Shown here: piece after piece, positions 32,497 through 40,724 of the stretch
Numbering within the stretch: the first letter of the stretch is position 1
How the letters are laid out: every line of letters begins with the position of its first letter
Assembly: GCA_040757595.1 (NCBI GenBank)
Contig: JBFLWP010000006.1
Location: forward strand, 62,001 to 126,000
Length of the DNA: 64,000 bases
Source of the DNA: Nitrospirota bacterium
Lineage (GTDB): Bacteria > Nitrospirota > Nitrospiria > Nitrospirales > Nitrospiraceae
Direction: 5' to 3'
The notes under the pieces: model-generated
What the model was told of the DNA's origin: nothing
Database searches by the model: none
Seen by the model: only the letters and a program-made list of their open reading frames with translations
Position numbers and translations under genes: made by a program

Positions 32497-33357
32497 TCAC
32501 AGGCTGGGCTCCCGACGGACGGGGCTGGGATGGGGCAGGCGATGGAGGAGCCGGAGGAGGAGCAGGGCCGTGAGCGGCAGGAAGATGAGCAGCCCGGTCA
32601 TGCCGAGCTGCGGCTCCCCGATCCAGAAAGTGACCCCCAGGTTGAAGGCCAGGACGCCGTAGTACAGGCTGCAGCCGAGCAGCACGTTGCCGGTCATGAC
32701 CGTCTCCTCTCCCTCCGTGTGCCGGGAGGAAGGCGAGAGGCGGCGGTCCAGGAAAAAGTAGCCGGAGAGGGCGGTGAGGCCGACGACGGCCCAGCCGACG
32801 AAGTTCGCCAGCGGCACGCCGTAGTACACACCCGGCTCCGGGTAGCCGTAGATCTGCCCCAGGAACCACCGGTCCCCGCGCAGCGCCACCGGGTCAATGA
32901 TGATGTCGATGAACATGAAGAAGAGGGCGGCCAGCTTCAGGACCGGCCACGACGTCCGGACCGGCAGGGTGAACAGGAGGGCCGGCCAGGTCGAACGGCG
33001 GAGCAGGGATGCGCCGGCCGGCTGGTCCTGGGCGCGGGCCGGCAACAGGAAAAGCAGGGCCATGCAGTAGCTGGCATAGAGGAGAAACGTGAAGGACAGG
33101 GAGTCGAAGAAGGGCACGTCGGCGATGAACAGTTCCTGCCCCCTCGTCGAGCCGGTGTAGTAGTACCAGCCGAAGGGGATCCCCGTCCGGGTGGAGGAGA
33201 ACTCGCACAAGAAGGCGGTGAGCCAGGTGATGCCGAAGAACAGACCGGTCCGCCGCCAGCCCAGGAGCCGCTGGGCGCAGACCAGGAAGACGACCAGGAA
33301 GACGAACACGTACGGTCGCAGGGTGAACGTGTTCAGGAACAGGGCGAAAAAATCCAT
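32497..33357 (-). CDS. Carotenoid biosynthesis protein, CruF/DUF422 family
   Basis: About 286 residues with seven to eight membrane helices. The segments FCEFSSTRTGIPFGWYYYTG, FFDSLSFTFLLYASYCMALL and FMFIDIIIDPVALRGDRWFL match the CruF-type carotenoid 1',2'-hydratase/bisanhydrobacterioruberin hydratase family. It would hydrate the end group of an acyclic carotenoid in the membrane. ATG 33357 is preferred to the in-frame TTG at 33378. The neighbours hpnA and ispA are also isoprenoid genes. Confidence 0.8.
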   Translation of the reverse strand: MDFFALFLNTFTLRPYVFVFLVVFLVCAQRLLGWRRTGLFFGITWLTAFLCEFSSTRTGIPFGWYYYTGSTRGQELFIADVPFFDSLSFTFLLYASYCMALLFLLPARAQDQPAGASLLRRSTWPALLFTLPVRTSWPVLKLAALFFMFIDIIIDPVALRGDRWFLGQIYGYPEPGVYYGVPLANFVGWAVVGLTALSGYFFLDRRLSPSSRHTEGEETVMTGNVLLGCSLYYGVLAFNLGVTFWIGEPQLGMTGLLIFLPLTALLLLRLLHRLPHPSPVRREPSL

Positions 33358-33389
33358 AAAAGCCTTCGTGAAGGGCAACGCGCGACGAG

Positions 33390-33519
33390 ACCGACTCGGA
33401 GACGCGGCGACTGATCCGACGCGGGGACCCGGAGACGCGGGGATGGGGCGATCGCCCCGTCACCCCTTCGCCCCTTCGCCGCATCCGTCATATCCCCGTC
33501 CCCGTGTCGCCTGGACCCG
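33390..33519. repeat. Hairpin element R5 (word GACGCGGGGACCCGG)
   Basis: The centre is the perfect palindrome GGGGCGATCGCCCC (33445-33458), flanked by nested outer arms such as GACGCGGGGACCCGGAGACG on the left and the complement-like CCCCGTCCCCGTGTCGCC on the right. It fills the whole 162-bp gap between the carotenoid gene and hpnA. Confidence 0.6.
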
Positions 33520-34506
33520 TTACGCATACTTGTGGTCCCGGAACCAGCGGACCGCTTTTTCCAGGGCGACCTCGACCGGCGTCTGCGGCAGGGCCAGCTC
33601 CTGGAGCGCCTTGCGGCAGTCGTAGTGCATCCGGTACTTGGCCATGCGCACGCCTTCGAGGGGAATCCGGGGCGGCCGGTGGGTGACGTAGTCGGCCAGC
33701 CAGCGGTTGGCGTAGGCAAGGGGCAGCACGGCCTGCCACGGCAGCTTGAGCCGGGGCGCCCGGATGCCGGTGATCCGCTCGAGCATCTCGAAGATTTCCC
33801 GCAGCGAGAGGTTGCGGTTGCCGAGGATGTACCGCTCTCCGATCCGGCCGCGCTCCATCGCGCGCAAGTGGCCGACCGCCACGTCGTCCACATCCACGAG
33901 GTTCATGCCGGTCTCGATGTAGGCCCACATGCGGCCCTTCATGTAGTCCACGATGATCTGCCCCGTCGGTGTCGGCTTGACGTCCCGGGCGCCCACCGGG
34001 GCGCTCGGGTTCACGATCACCGCCGGCAGGCCCTTCCGGGCGAGCCTGAGAACCTCCTGCTCGGCCAGGTACTTGGAGCGTTTGTAGTCGCCCGCCATCT
34101 GCTCGAGCGACACGGGGGCCTCCTCGGTGCCGGGACCGCCGTCCGGCGGCAGGCCGATCGCGCCGATCGTGCTGGTGTAGACGATGCGTTCGGTTCCCGC
34201 CTCCTGCGCCGCCTCCATGAGGGTCTGGGTGCCGAGGACGTTGACCTCGTAGAAGATGGCCGGATCCTTGGCCCAAAGGGCGTAGTGGGCGGCAACGTGG
34301 TAGAGCTGCCGGCAGCCGGCCAGGGCCCGGTGCAACGACGGGCGGTCCCGCAGGTCTCCGCGAACTTGCTCCGCCTTCAGTCCTTCCAGGTTCCGCAGGT
34401 CGCTGTCCGGCCGGACAAGGACGCGGACCTCTGCGCCTGCGTCACAGAGGGCGCGCGCGACCGCGGCGCCTACGAAGCCTGTCGCACCGGTGACGAGGAC
34501 TTTCAT
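33520..34506 (-). CDS. hpnA: Hopanoid-associated sugar epimerase HpnA
   Basis: A 328-residue extended short-chain dehydrogenase. The NAD(P)-binding GATGFVG is at 7-13, VAAHYALWAKDP is the HpnA-type segment, and the catalytic Tyr141 and Lys145 lie in GDYKRSKYLAE. INPSAPVGARDVKPTPTGQI and ETGMNLVDVDDVAVGHLRAM are family signatures. HpnA is encoded in hopanoid clusters and is thought to modify the sugar-derived side chain of hopanoids. Squalene-hopene cyclase is not in the window. The start is ATG 34506. Confidence 0.9.
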   Translation of the reverse strand: MKVLVTGATGFVGAAVARALCDAGAEVRVLVRPDSDLRNLEGLKAEQVRGDLRDRPSLHRALAGCRQLYHVAAHYALWAKDPAIFYEVNVLGTQTLMEAAQEAGTERIVYTSTIGAIGLPPDGGPGTEEAPVSLEQMAGDYKRSKYLAEQEVLRLARKGLPAVIVNPSAPVGARDVKPTPTGQIIVDYMKGRMWAYIETGMNLVDVDDVAVGHLRAMERGRIGERYILGNRNLSLREIFEMLERITGIRAPRLKLPWQAVLPLAYANRWLADYVTHRPPRIPLEGVRMAKYRMHYDCRKALQELALPQTPVEVALEKAVRWFRDHKYA

Positions 34507-34516
34507 CTCTAAAATA

Positions 34517-34632
34517 GGCGCGCGGTGCGGGGTGCGAGGCACGCGGTTGAACCCCGAAGGCGACGATGGTACGGCGGTCTGTTCTGATTTTCCACCTCGA
34601 GCCTCGTGCCCCGGACCTCGTGCCTGCGGCGC
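34517..34632. repeat. Hairpin element R6 (word GGTGCGAGGCACG)
   Basis: Left arm 34517-34546 (GGTGCGGGGTGCGAGGCACG) and right arm 34595-34632 (CCTCGAGCCTCGTGCCCCGG and on). It separates hpnA from ispA. CGGGGTGCGAGGC is shared exactly with R7 on the other side of ispA. Confidence 0.65.
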
Positions 34633-35528
34633 TAATGGCGCCGCGCCGTGATGAAACGGGCCAGCTCGCGCAGGGGGTCGGCTTTCGCGTCGAACGTGTC
34701 CAAGCGGCTGATCGCCCGGTCGGTGCACTCCCCGGCGAGCGCCTTCGCGCCCTCGACCCCGTAGAACGTCGGGTAGGTCTTCTTGCCGCGCTGCGCATCG
34801 GTGTTGGCGTTCTTGCCCAGCTCCTCACGGGTGCCGGTGACGTTGAGCACGTCGTCGGCGATCTGGAAGGCGAGGCCGACGTCTTCCGCGTACTGGGTGA
34901 GCCGATCCAGTTGACCCGGCGTGGCGGCGGCGACGATGGCGCCCATCCGGACGGCCGCGCGAATCAGCATGCCGGTCTTGTGCCGGTGGATGTTCTGGAG
35001 CGTGGCGAGGTCGATGTCCTGGTTCTCGGCCTGGATGTCCAGGACCTGCCCGCCGACCATGCCCAGGTTGCCGGACCCCACCGCCAGCTCGTAGATGAGC
35101 TGCACCTGCCGGGCCGGAGTCAGCCCGTCCAGCAGGTCCGGCCGGCTGCAGAGCTCGAACGCGAGCGTGAGCAGGGCGTCCCCGGCCAAGATCGCCATCG
35201 CTTCCCCGTACACCTTGTGGTTGGTGGGCTTGCCCCGCCGGTAGTCGTCGTTGTCCATCGCCGGCAGGTCGTCGTGGATGAGCGAGTACGTGTGGATCAG
35301 CTCCAGCGACGAAGCGACCGGGAGGATCGCGCGGGACGGGGGCGCCACCGCTTCGGCCGCGGCGATGGCGAGGATCGGCCGGACCCGCTTCCCGCCCGCG
35401 AACAGACTGTAGCGCATGCTTTCGTGGAGGGTGGTCGGGGGAGTCTTCGCGTCAGGGACCACTTGGTCCAGGAATCGGTCCACCTGCTCGCGTTTCTGCT
35501 CCAGATACTGACGAATGTCCACGGTCAT
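34632..35528 (-). CDS. ispA: Polyprenyl (farnesyl/geranylgeranyl) diphosphate synthase
   Basis: Condenses isopentenyl diphosphate with allylic diphosphates to supply hopanoid, carotenoid and quinone synthesis. The 298-residue protein has GGKRVRP, the first Asp-rich motif HDDLPAMDND (DD at 86-87) with the two-residue insert typical of bacterial type II FPP synthases, GKPTNHKVYG, and the second Asp-rich motif FQIADDVLNV. Length and motifs are normal. A promoter candidate lies at 35590-35618. Product chain length cannot be fixed by eye. Confidence 0.93.
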   Translation of the reverse strand: MTVDIRQYLEQKREQVDRFLDQVVPDAKTPPTTLHESMRYSLFAGGKRVRPILAIAAAEAVAPPSRAILPVASSLELIHTYSLIHDDLPAMDNDDYRRGKPTNHKVYGEAMAILAGDALLTLAFELCSRPDLLDGLTPARQVQLIYELAVGSGNLGMVGGQVLDIQAENQDIDLATLQNIHRHKTGMLIRAAVRMGAIVAAATPGQLDRLTQYAEDVGLAFQIADDVLNVTGTREELGKNANTDAQRGKKTYPTFYGVEGAKALAGECTDRAISRLDTFDAKADPLRELARFITARRH

Positions 35529-35589
35529 CGGGGCGGTGATGTGGATGGTTGAGCGAGTTCGAGTTACAGGTCGGACGAATCGCGCGTGA

Positions 35590-35618
35590 GAGTAACAAAT
35601 GGCTTCGCAGGGTGTCAA
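35590..35618 (-). promoter_or_regulatory. Candidate ispA promoter
   Basis: Minus-strand TTGACA (35613-35618), 17-base spacer and a weak TTACTC (35590-35595). Confidence 0.4.
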
Positions 35619-35620
35619 AC

Positions 35621-35740
35621 CGCGCGAGGCACGGGGTGCGAGGCGCGAGGCGAGGGGGGGAACCCGGGCTCGAGGCACGTGGGTCAGATTCTTGCCTCTG
35701 GCCTCGCGCCACCCACCTATTGCCTCTCGCCCTCGGGAAT
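35621..35740. repeat. Hairpin element R7 (word GCGAGGCACGGGGTGCGAGG)
   Basis: Tandem GCGAGG-type units at 35621-35655 and 35669-35690 face complementary TTGCCTCTGGCCTCGCGCC and TTGCCTCTCGCCCTCGG at 35692-35740. The word matches R6, so both sides of ispA carry the same element type. Confidence 0.65.
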
Positions 35741-35749
35741 CGGTATACT
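35720..35749 (+). promoter_or_regulatory. Promoter giving a leaderless mRNA
   Basis: TTGCCT (35720-35725), 18-base spacer, TATACT (35744-35749). Only eight bases separate the minus-10 from ATG 35758, so transcription should start at or next to the start codon. Confidence 0.55.
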
Positions 35750-35757
35750 CGCCGCCC

Positions 35758-36057
35758 ATGAGCATCAGGAAAGCCGGCGGTGAGTGGGCCCCCCTGCTGC
35801 TGGGCATCGAGCCCCGGACCTGCGGAGTCTGCGGCAGGGGGCTCTATCGCAACGTGACTCTGTTTCGGGGCGGGTGGTCGCGTTGCACGGTGTGCGACCA
35901 GTTCGTGCACTATAGCTGCCTCGCCAGCGGCAAAGTGTCCTTCCTCAAGATGCGTCCACGGGTCTGCAAGGTGTGCCGGGAGGCTCAGGAGCAGACGTCG
36001 TCTCAGGAGTCGGCGAGCCCTCCGTCCGAGCCCGCCAAGCTGGCGGTCAGCTCATGA
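35758..36057 (+). CDS. Small zinc-ribbon/treble-clef protein
   Basis: A 99-residue protein with paired Cys/His motifs: CGVCGRGLYR, then CTVCDQFVHYSCLA and CKVCREAQ. The C-x2-C, C-x2-C-x4-H-x2-C, C-x2-C pattern resembles RING/PHD-like cross-brace zinc folds. The C-terminal tail is Ser/Gln/Pro-rich. Its stop overlaps the start of the next gene (ATGA), so the two are translationally coupled. The function is unknown. Confidence 0.65.
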   Translation: MSIRKAGGEWAPLLLGIEPRTCGVCGRGLYRNVTLFRGGWSRCTVCDQFVHYSCLASGKVSFLKMRPRVCKVCREAQEQTSSQESASPPSEPAKLAVSS

Positions 36058-36413
36058 CGCCCGGCGCCCAGGCGGACCGGACCGGCGAGGGGCGCGCGCC
36101 GCTCCTGCGGCACGACCGGCTGGCGGACGCCGTGCGCGTCGTCGTCGCTCCCCTCGTCCTGCTGTTCAGCGGGTTCTTCACCGCGGATTTTCTCCTCAGC
36201 GGCGTGTACACCTGGCCGCGCACCAGCCGGGTTCTGGTCCTGACCTTGACGGTCGCCATCCTCGCCTACGAGTTCGTGTACAAGGAACAGCGCGCGCGGC
36301 ACGTCGAGGCGTCCGACACCCGCTCGCTCAAAGCCGTGCTCTACTCCTGCGTCGTCCCGTACGGGGTCGGCGCGCTGGCGCTCCTGCTCCTCGCGCGACT
36401 GGCCGCAGCCTAG
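36054..36413 (+). CDS. Small membrane protein, unknown function
   Basis: A 119-residue protein with three hydrophobic segments (about 29-50, 58-76 and 95-116) and a polar N terminus. It overlaps the zinc protein gene by four bases, implying a joint role. No family recognised. Confidence 0.55.
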   Translation: MTPGAQADRTGEGRAPLLRHDRLADAVRVVVAPLVLLFSGFFTADFLLSGVYTWPRTSRVLVLTLTVAILAYEFVYKEQRARHVEASDTRSLKAVLYSCVVPYGVGALALLLLARLAAA

Positions 36414-36419
36414 CGCACA

Positions 36420-36556
36420 ACGCTGAACGCAGAATGACGAGCGTTGGACGGTGTCGGACTGTAGGCAGGGGACTCAGGGTCGAGAACTGAGGCTCAGCCC
36501 CGAGTTCTCGGTTCTGGACTCCGCCGTTCATCGTTCCGCGTTCACCGTTCATCCTT
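36420..36556. repeat. Hairpin element R8 (nested)
   Basis: Inner arms CGAGAACT (36481-36488) and AGTTCTCG (36503-36510); outer arms ACGCTGAACGCAGAATGACG (about 36420-36439) against CGTTCCGCGTTCACCGTTCA (about 36533-36552). It fills the gap before the gene at 36566. Confidence 0.5.
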
Positions 36557-36565
36557 GTTAGAAGC

Positions 36566-37180
36566 ATGAAGACCCTGTTCACGGCGGACGAGCTCGCGCT
36601 CGTCGCCGACGAGCACTTCTTCCAGGCCAAGGCCAGGATCATGCACAAGGTCCGGGCGGTGCTGGACGAGGTCCACGCCGCCTTGAAGGACGAGCTGGCC
36701 GGAGTGGACCTGCTGGCGCCCGAGGGCTTCGACCCGGCCAGATTCCAGTTCGTGAAGGGCGAGCATCTGGAGGCCTGCCCCTACCAGTACCTGGATTTCC
36801 CCAAACACTTCGTCGGCGACGAGAAGTTCACGTTCCGCTCCCTCTTCTGGTGGGGCCATCACTTCGTCTTCGCGCTGATCCTGGAGAGGGCCGGACTGCT
36901 GCGGTACAAACAGAACCTGATCAACCGTTACCACCTGGTTGCGGGGCGGCAGCTCTGCCTGGCCCTGGCCCCGACGCCTTGGGAGTGGAAGCAGGGGGAA
37001 GGCTATACCCTGCCGCTCACCCACGATCGCAAGCCGGAGGTCTCCGCGGTGCTCGCCGGCCGCCGGTTCTTCAAGCTGGCCCGGTTCGTGCCGCCTGACG
37101 ATCCCGCGGTGCGGGAGGGCCGTCTGGCGGAGGTCGGCCGCGAGACCCTGCGCGCGCTGCTGCCCGTCATCACGCCCTGA
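36566..37180 (+). CDS. Conserved hypothetical protein
   Basis: A 204-residue soluble protein with no signal or membrane segment. Notable stretches are ADEHFFQAKARIMHKVRAVL, HLEACPYQYLDFPKHFVGDE and SLFWWGHHFVFALILERAGL, which look like the core of an alpha/beta fold. I do not recognise the family. The ribosome site is weak. It is transcribed with or beside the Zn-ribbon gene at 37293. Confidence 0.6.
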   Translation: MKTLFTADELALVADEHFFQAKARIMHKVRAVLDEVHAALKDELAGVDLLAPEGFDPARFQFVKGEHLEACPYQYLDFPKHFVGDEKFTFRSLFWWGHHFVFALILERAGLLRYKQNLINRYHLVAGRQLCLALAPTPWEWKQGEGYTLPLTHDRKPEVSAVLAGRRFFKLARFVPPDDPAVREGRLAEVGRETLRALLPVITP

Positions 37181-37292
37181 CGCAAGACGCGACTCGTGAA
37201 GCGTATCTCGTCCAACCGTTTCGGACGCTTTACGCACGACGAGGTAAACGTGGGAGTGGACGCGTTGCCGTCTGGTTCGATACACTCGCGCG

Positions 37293-37724
37293 ATGGAACT
37301 GGGGGCGGGGCTTTGGGTGCTCCTGGCGCTGGCCGTCGGCGTGCTGGCGCGGCGCGAGTTCGGCCGCTCCGGTCCCGGCTGGTTTTTCCTGGCCCTCGTC
37401 CTGACGCCCCTGGCCGGGCTGTTGCTGTTCGTGCTGCCGCCTGCGCGCCGGCCGTGCCCGTTCTGCGCCGAGCCGATCAAGCCCTTGGCGGTCGTCTGCC
37501 GGTTCTGTGGGCGGGACGTGGGCGCGGCGGAGGCCCGGCCGGGTCTGCCGCGGACCACCAAGCTGCTGCTGTTGGGGCTCATCGTGGCCGTCATCGCAGC
37601 GGCGCTCTCCCAATGCCAGTACCGGTTCTGGTGGTGGCGCGGGGATGAGTCCATTCAAGTGAAAGGGGCTCAGGAGAACAAGAGCGTCATCCGTCATTCG
37701 TCACTTGAGACGGACAAGGAATGA
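37293..37724 (+). CDS. Membrane protein with a zinc ribbon
   Basis: A 143-residue protein: N-terminal helix (5-20), second helix (about 30-49), then a double-Cys zinc ribbon RPCPFCAEPIKPLAVVCRFC (53-72), a third helix (about 88-105) and a polar tail. The tail QENKSVIRHSSLETDKE is encoded by the left arm of repeat R9, suggesting the reading frame was extended into the element. The function is unknown. Confidence 0.6.
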   Translation: MELGAGLWVLLALAVGVLARREFGRSGPGWFFLALVLTPLAGLLLFVLPPARRPCPFCAEPIKPLAVVCRFCGRDVGAAEARPGLPRTTKLLLLGLIVAVIAAALSQCQYRFWWWRGDESIQVKGAQENKSVIRHSSLETDKE

Positions 37725-37767
37725 TGGGTCGCGCTTCTATACGAATGACGAGTGACGATTGACGGGC
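37684..37767. repeat. Hairpin element R9 (word GTCATCCGTCATTCGTCA)
   Basis: Left arm 37684-37705, inside the 3' end of the upstream gene, pairs with ACGAATGACGAGTGACGATT and on (37741-37767). The units are the same as in R2. Confidence 0.65.
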
Positions 37768-37790
37768 AACGGCTTTGAGAGGAGGGAAGC

Positions 37791-38426
37791 ATGCAGAAGC
37801 TTGCGTCATGGATCCTGTGCAGCGTGGCGGGCGCGGTGTGGCTGGCCCTGGCGGGCTGTGCCGGCAGCGGTGAGACGGTGGATCTGTACCTGCAGGCGCT
37901 GGGGCCGATTCCTCCCAAGGGGAGCGGGGAAACGATCCTGGTCATGCCGTTCGAGGATCAACGGGCGGAGAAGCAGAAGGTCGGGATGAGGACGCACGTC
38001 TGGGGCGGCGTCACCTACTTCGACGTGCCGGGCGGGAAAGCCGGCGACGCGCTGGCGGAGGTCGTGGCGGATTATCTGAAGAAGGAGGGCCGCCAGGTCT
38101 CACCGGGCAAGGGGCCGGCCCAGGCGGAAACCTCTCAGAAGCAGCCGGACGTGACGCTGACCGGGCAGATCCACGAGCTGTCGGCTCACGCCAAGAGCCG
38201 GTTCGGCTCGACCGAGATCACGATCAAGGTCCGGGTGGCGCTCCGGGCGATGAACGCGGCCGACCGCAGCACCACCAAGATGACGCTGGAGGGGGCGCGC
38301 ACACAGACGGTTTTCTGGTTCGAGCCGCGTGACGTGCAGGACCTGCTCAACGCGACGCTCAACGAGAGCCTGCAGCGGCTCATCACCGACGTGAAAGTGG
38401 AGGGCCGGTCGTGGCGGATCAAGTGA
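37791..38426 (+). CDS. Lipoprotein of unknown function
   Basis: A 211-residue lipoprotein: LALAGCAGSG lipobox with Cys at 24. The mature part has VMPFEDQRAEKQKVGMRTHV, AGDALAEVVADYLKKEGRQV, VTLTGQIHELSAHAKSRFGS and an alternating strand region ITIKVRVALRAMN, similar to YajG-type lipoproteins that carry a small alpha/beta domain. GGAGGGA precedes the ATG. Confidence 0.65.
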   Translation: MQKLASWILCSVAGAVWLALAGCAGSGETVDLYLQALGPIPPKGSGETILVMPFEDQRAEKQKVGMRTHVWGGVTYFDVPGGKAGDALAEVVADYLKKEGRQVSPGKGPAQAETSQKQPDVTLTGQIHELSAHAKSRFGSTEITIKVRVALRAMNAADRSTTKMTLEGARTQTVFWFEPRDVQDLLNATLNESLQRLITDVKVEGRSWRIK

Positions 38427-38438
38427 CGGGCCCCAGGC

Positions 38439-39500
38439 ATGCGTGAGCGGCGCTGGGAGTCCCGGGGCAGGCTGTCGTTCGCGGAGGCCCTCGCCGTGGG
38501 CGAGCGGCTGGCCGGCCTGGGCCTGGAGCCGGTCACGCCGGAGCGGGACGTCATCTGTTACATCGAGGACTGGACCGTCGCGACGCCGGAGGATCTGGAC
38601 CGGCTGGACCCCTGGCCGACCGAGGAAGTCACGCTGGTCCATTTCAGGGAGAAATGGCAGGGGGACTTCTTCCTGCTGGCCGGCGGCTACCACACGGTCT
38701 ATCAGCGGTACCAGGGTGTCGGGACCTACTGTTCGGTCAGCCATCCCTGGCTGATCCGCCAGCCCCTCCGTACCCACCTTCCGCGCGCGATGTATTGGCT
38801 GGGCTTCCGCCACATGCACGGCTTCGTCCGCGTGCGCCTCCACACGGCCGAGGTCGTCACTCCCGGAGAGACCCGCGCGGACGGGCAGCGGGCGCTCTGG
38901 CTCGAGGAGCGGCAGCGGGCGTTCCAGGAGGCGATCGAGTTGCTCGGCCTGCCGGTGGACTGGCGGGTGGAGAAAGGCGGCGTCATCCTCCGCACGCGGG
39001 AGGACGGCGTGCCGTTCTTCTGCTCCTGGCCGGACGCCTTCGGGCCCTGCCAGTTCGAGTTCAATTCCTCCGACCCGTTCGAGTTTCTCGTCCCGGCCAG
39101 CCGCCTGGCCGCGACCTGGGGCAAAGAACCGGCGGCGCTGAGGGCCTATCTGACCGGCTTCTCCGAACAGGCGTTGGAAGAGTTCCAGGCGGTCGAGCCG
39201 GGGGCCGCCCTGGCCTATCGCTGCTCGACCCATTGCCCGTTGGATGAGCTGCCGGAGGTGCTGGAGGCGATCGCGCCGGCCGGCCGGCTCTACGTGACGC
39301 TCTGCGAGTTCCAAACGCGGAAGCTCCTGCCGTCCGGGGAAGAGGCCTCCGCGATCGTGGGCCTGGTCGGGGCCGACGGCGGCTTTCAGGTCGAGGCGCG
39401 GCTGAACCGCGCCCCGCTGCCGGAGGCCGAGATGTCCGCCTGGCTGGAGCGCCTCCTGGATCTTCGGATGGCGTATGCCCCTCTTCCTCCTTTTCCTTGA
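38439..39500 (+). CDS. Conserved hypothetical protein
   Basis: A 353-residue soluble protein with no signal. Stretches include VICYIEDWTVATPEDLDRLD, HFREKWQGDFFLLAGGYHTV, RQPLRTHLPRAMYWLGFRHM and a strand-rich C terminus. No family recognised. It starts 12 bp behind the lipoprotein gene and ends 12 bp before the DUF2914 gene, so these three probably form one operon. Confidence 0.55.
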   Translation: MRERRWESRGRLSFAEALAVGERLAGLGLEPVTPERDVICYIEDWTVATPEDLDRLDPWPTEEVTLVHFREKWQGDFFLLAGGYHTVYQRYQGVGTYCSVSHPWLIRQPLRTHLPRAMYWLGFRHMHGFVRVRLHTAEVVTPGETRADGQRALWLEERQRAFQEAIELLGLPVDWRVEKGGVILRTREDGVPFFCSWPDAFGPCQFEFNSSDPFEFLVPASRLAATWGKEPAALRAYLTGFSEQALEEFQAVEPGAALAYRCSTHCPLDELPEVLEAIAPAGRLYVTLCEFQTRKLLPSGEEASAIVGLVGADGGFQVEARLNRAPLPEAEMSAWLERLLDLRMAYAPLPPFP

Positions 39501-39512
39501 TCGGCCTCACCG

Positions 39513-40658
39513 ATGGTGCTGACTCGAGTCCGTGCCGCGCTCGCCAAGCCGTTCATGCCCGTCCTCTTTTTCTTCGGCGGGGTGACCTTTGACAGCGTCA
39601 CGTTGACCCGCGTGGACCGTCTGCTGGACAACCTGGTCCTGTTCGCGTACCTGATCTGCCTGGGCGGTCTGATCGTGTTCACGGGCCGGGCCGCGCGGGC
39701 GGCACGGGCGGCCGAATCGCCCGGCAGGGTCGGGGAGGGGGCCAAGCCGGTCGTCGGCTCAGTCTGGCCTGCGCCGCTCGTCTCCCGCGCCCAGCCGTAC
39801 GTTCCCCATGCCATCCAGTTCATCTTCGGCAGCCTCTTCAGCGCCTACACGATCTTTTATCTGCAGAGCGCGTCCCTGACCTCCACCGCGGTCTTTTTCG
39901 GCCTGTTGGTCGCCTTGCTCGTGGGGAACGAGTTCCTGCATCACGGGCGGGTCAACCTGCGGCTCCTGCTGGGGCTCTACGCCCTCGTCTGCGTCAGCTT
40001 TCTGACCTATTTCCTGCCGGTGCTGACCGGGCTCATGCACCCCGTCGTCTTTCTCCTCGGAGCGGTCCTGAGCGCGGGCCTCGTGCTCAAGGTCGCGCTC
40101 CTCATCCATCAAGGAACGGGTCAGGGGGACGCGGCCCGGCGTGAGGCCCTTCTCGCGGGCCTGCCGGGGGTCGGCGTCGTCGGCGTGCTCGTCGTCTTTT
40201 ATTTTCTTAACTGGATCCCGCCGGTTCCCCTCTCGCTCCAGTTCGGCGGGATCTACCATCAGGTTACGAGGCAGGACGGGGACTACCGGCTGAGCTTCGA
40301 GCGGGGGGCCTGGTACCAGTTCTGGAAACGCGCCGACGATTCCTTCCACGGGGAAGGGCCCGCCTACTGCTTCACCGCCGTCTTCGCGCCGGGCCGGCTG
40401 CAGACCACCGTGTACCATCACTGGCAGCACCGGCCGGCCGGCGGGAGGGACTTTGCGACCACGGATCGGATCGCCATGCCGGTCTCGGGCGGGCGGGAAG
40501 GGGGCTACCGGGGCTCCACGGTCAAGCAGCGGGTGGCGCCAGGGGACTGGCGGGTGGATCTGGAGACGGCCCGCGGCCAGATCATCGGCCGCGTCAGCTT
40601 CCGGGTGGAGGAGGCAGGGGAGGAGTCCCCGGCTGAGTTCGTGACCATCGTCCGTTGA
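39513..40658 (+). CDS. DUF2914 membrane protein
   Basis: A 381-residue protein with seven to eight membrane helices in the first 235 residues and a C-terminal soluble DUF2914 domain (about 290-375) with QTTVYHHWQHRP, then VAPGDWRVDLETARGQIIGR and VSFRVEEAGEES. In this family the domain follows a multi-helix membrane part, as here. The function is not known. Confidence 0.8.
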   Translation: MVLTRVRAALAKPFMPVLFFFGGVTFDSVTLTRVDRLLDNLVLFAYLICLGGLIVFTGRAARAARAAESPGRVGEGAKPVVGSVWPAPLVSRAQPYVPHAIQFIFGSLFSAYTIFYLQSASLTSTAVFFGLLVALLVGNEFLHHGRVNLRLLLGLYALVCVSFLTYFLPVLTGLMHPVVFLLGAVLSAGLVLKVALLIHQGTGQGDAARREALLAGLPGVGVVGVLVVFYFLNWIPPVPLSLQFGGIYHQVTRQDGDYRLSFERGAWYQFWKRADDSFHGEGPAYCFTAVFAPGRLQTTVYHHWQHRPAGGRDFATTDRIAMPVSGGREGGYRGSTVKQRVAPGDWRVDLETARGQIIGRVSFRVEEAGEESPAEFVTIVR

Positions 40659-40664
40659 CGGTGC

Positions 40665-40694
40665 TGGACTTTCCCCTCTCTCTCGCGGTACCCT
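40665..40694 (+). promoter_or_regulatory. Promoter of the TPR gene at 40725
   Basis: TGGACT (40665-40670), 18-base spacer and TACCCT (40689-40694). Almost the same element (TGGACT-N17-TACCCT) precedes the next TPR gene. Confidence 0.4.
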
Positions 40695-40724
40695 CTGTGG
40701 GGTTTTCCCGCGAGGAGCTCGGCG

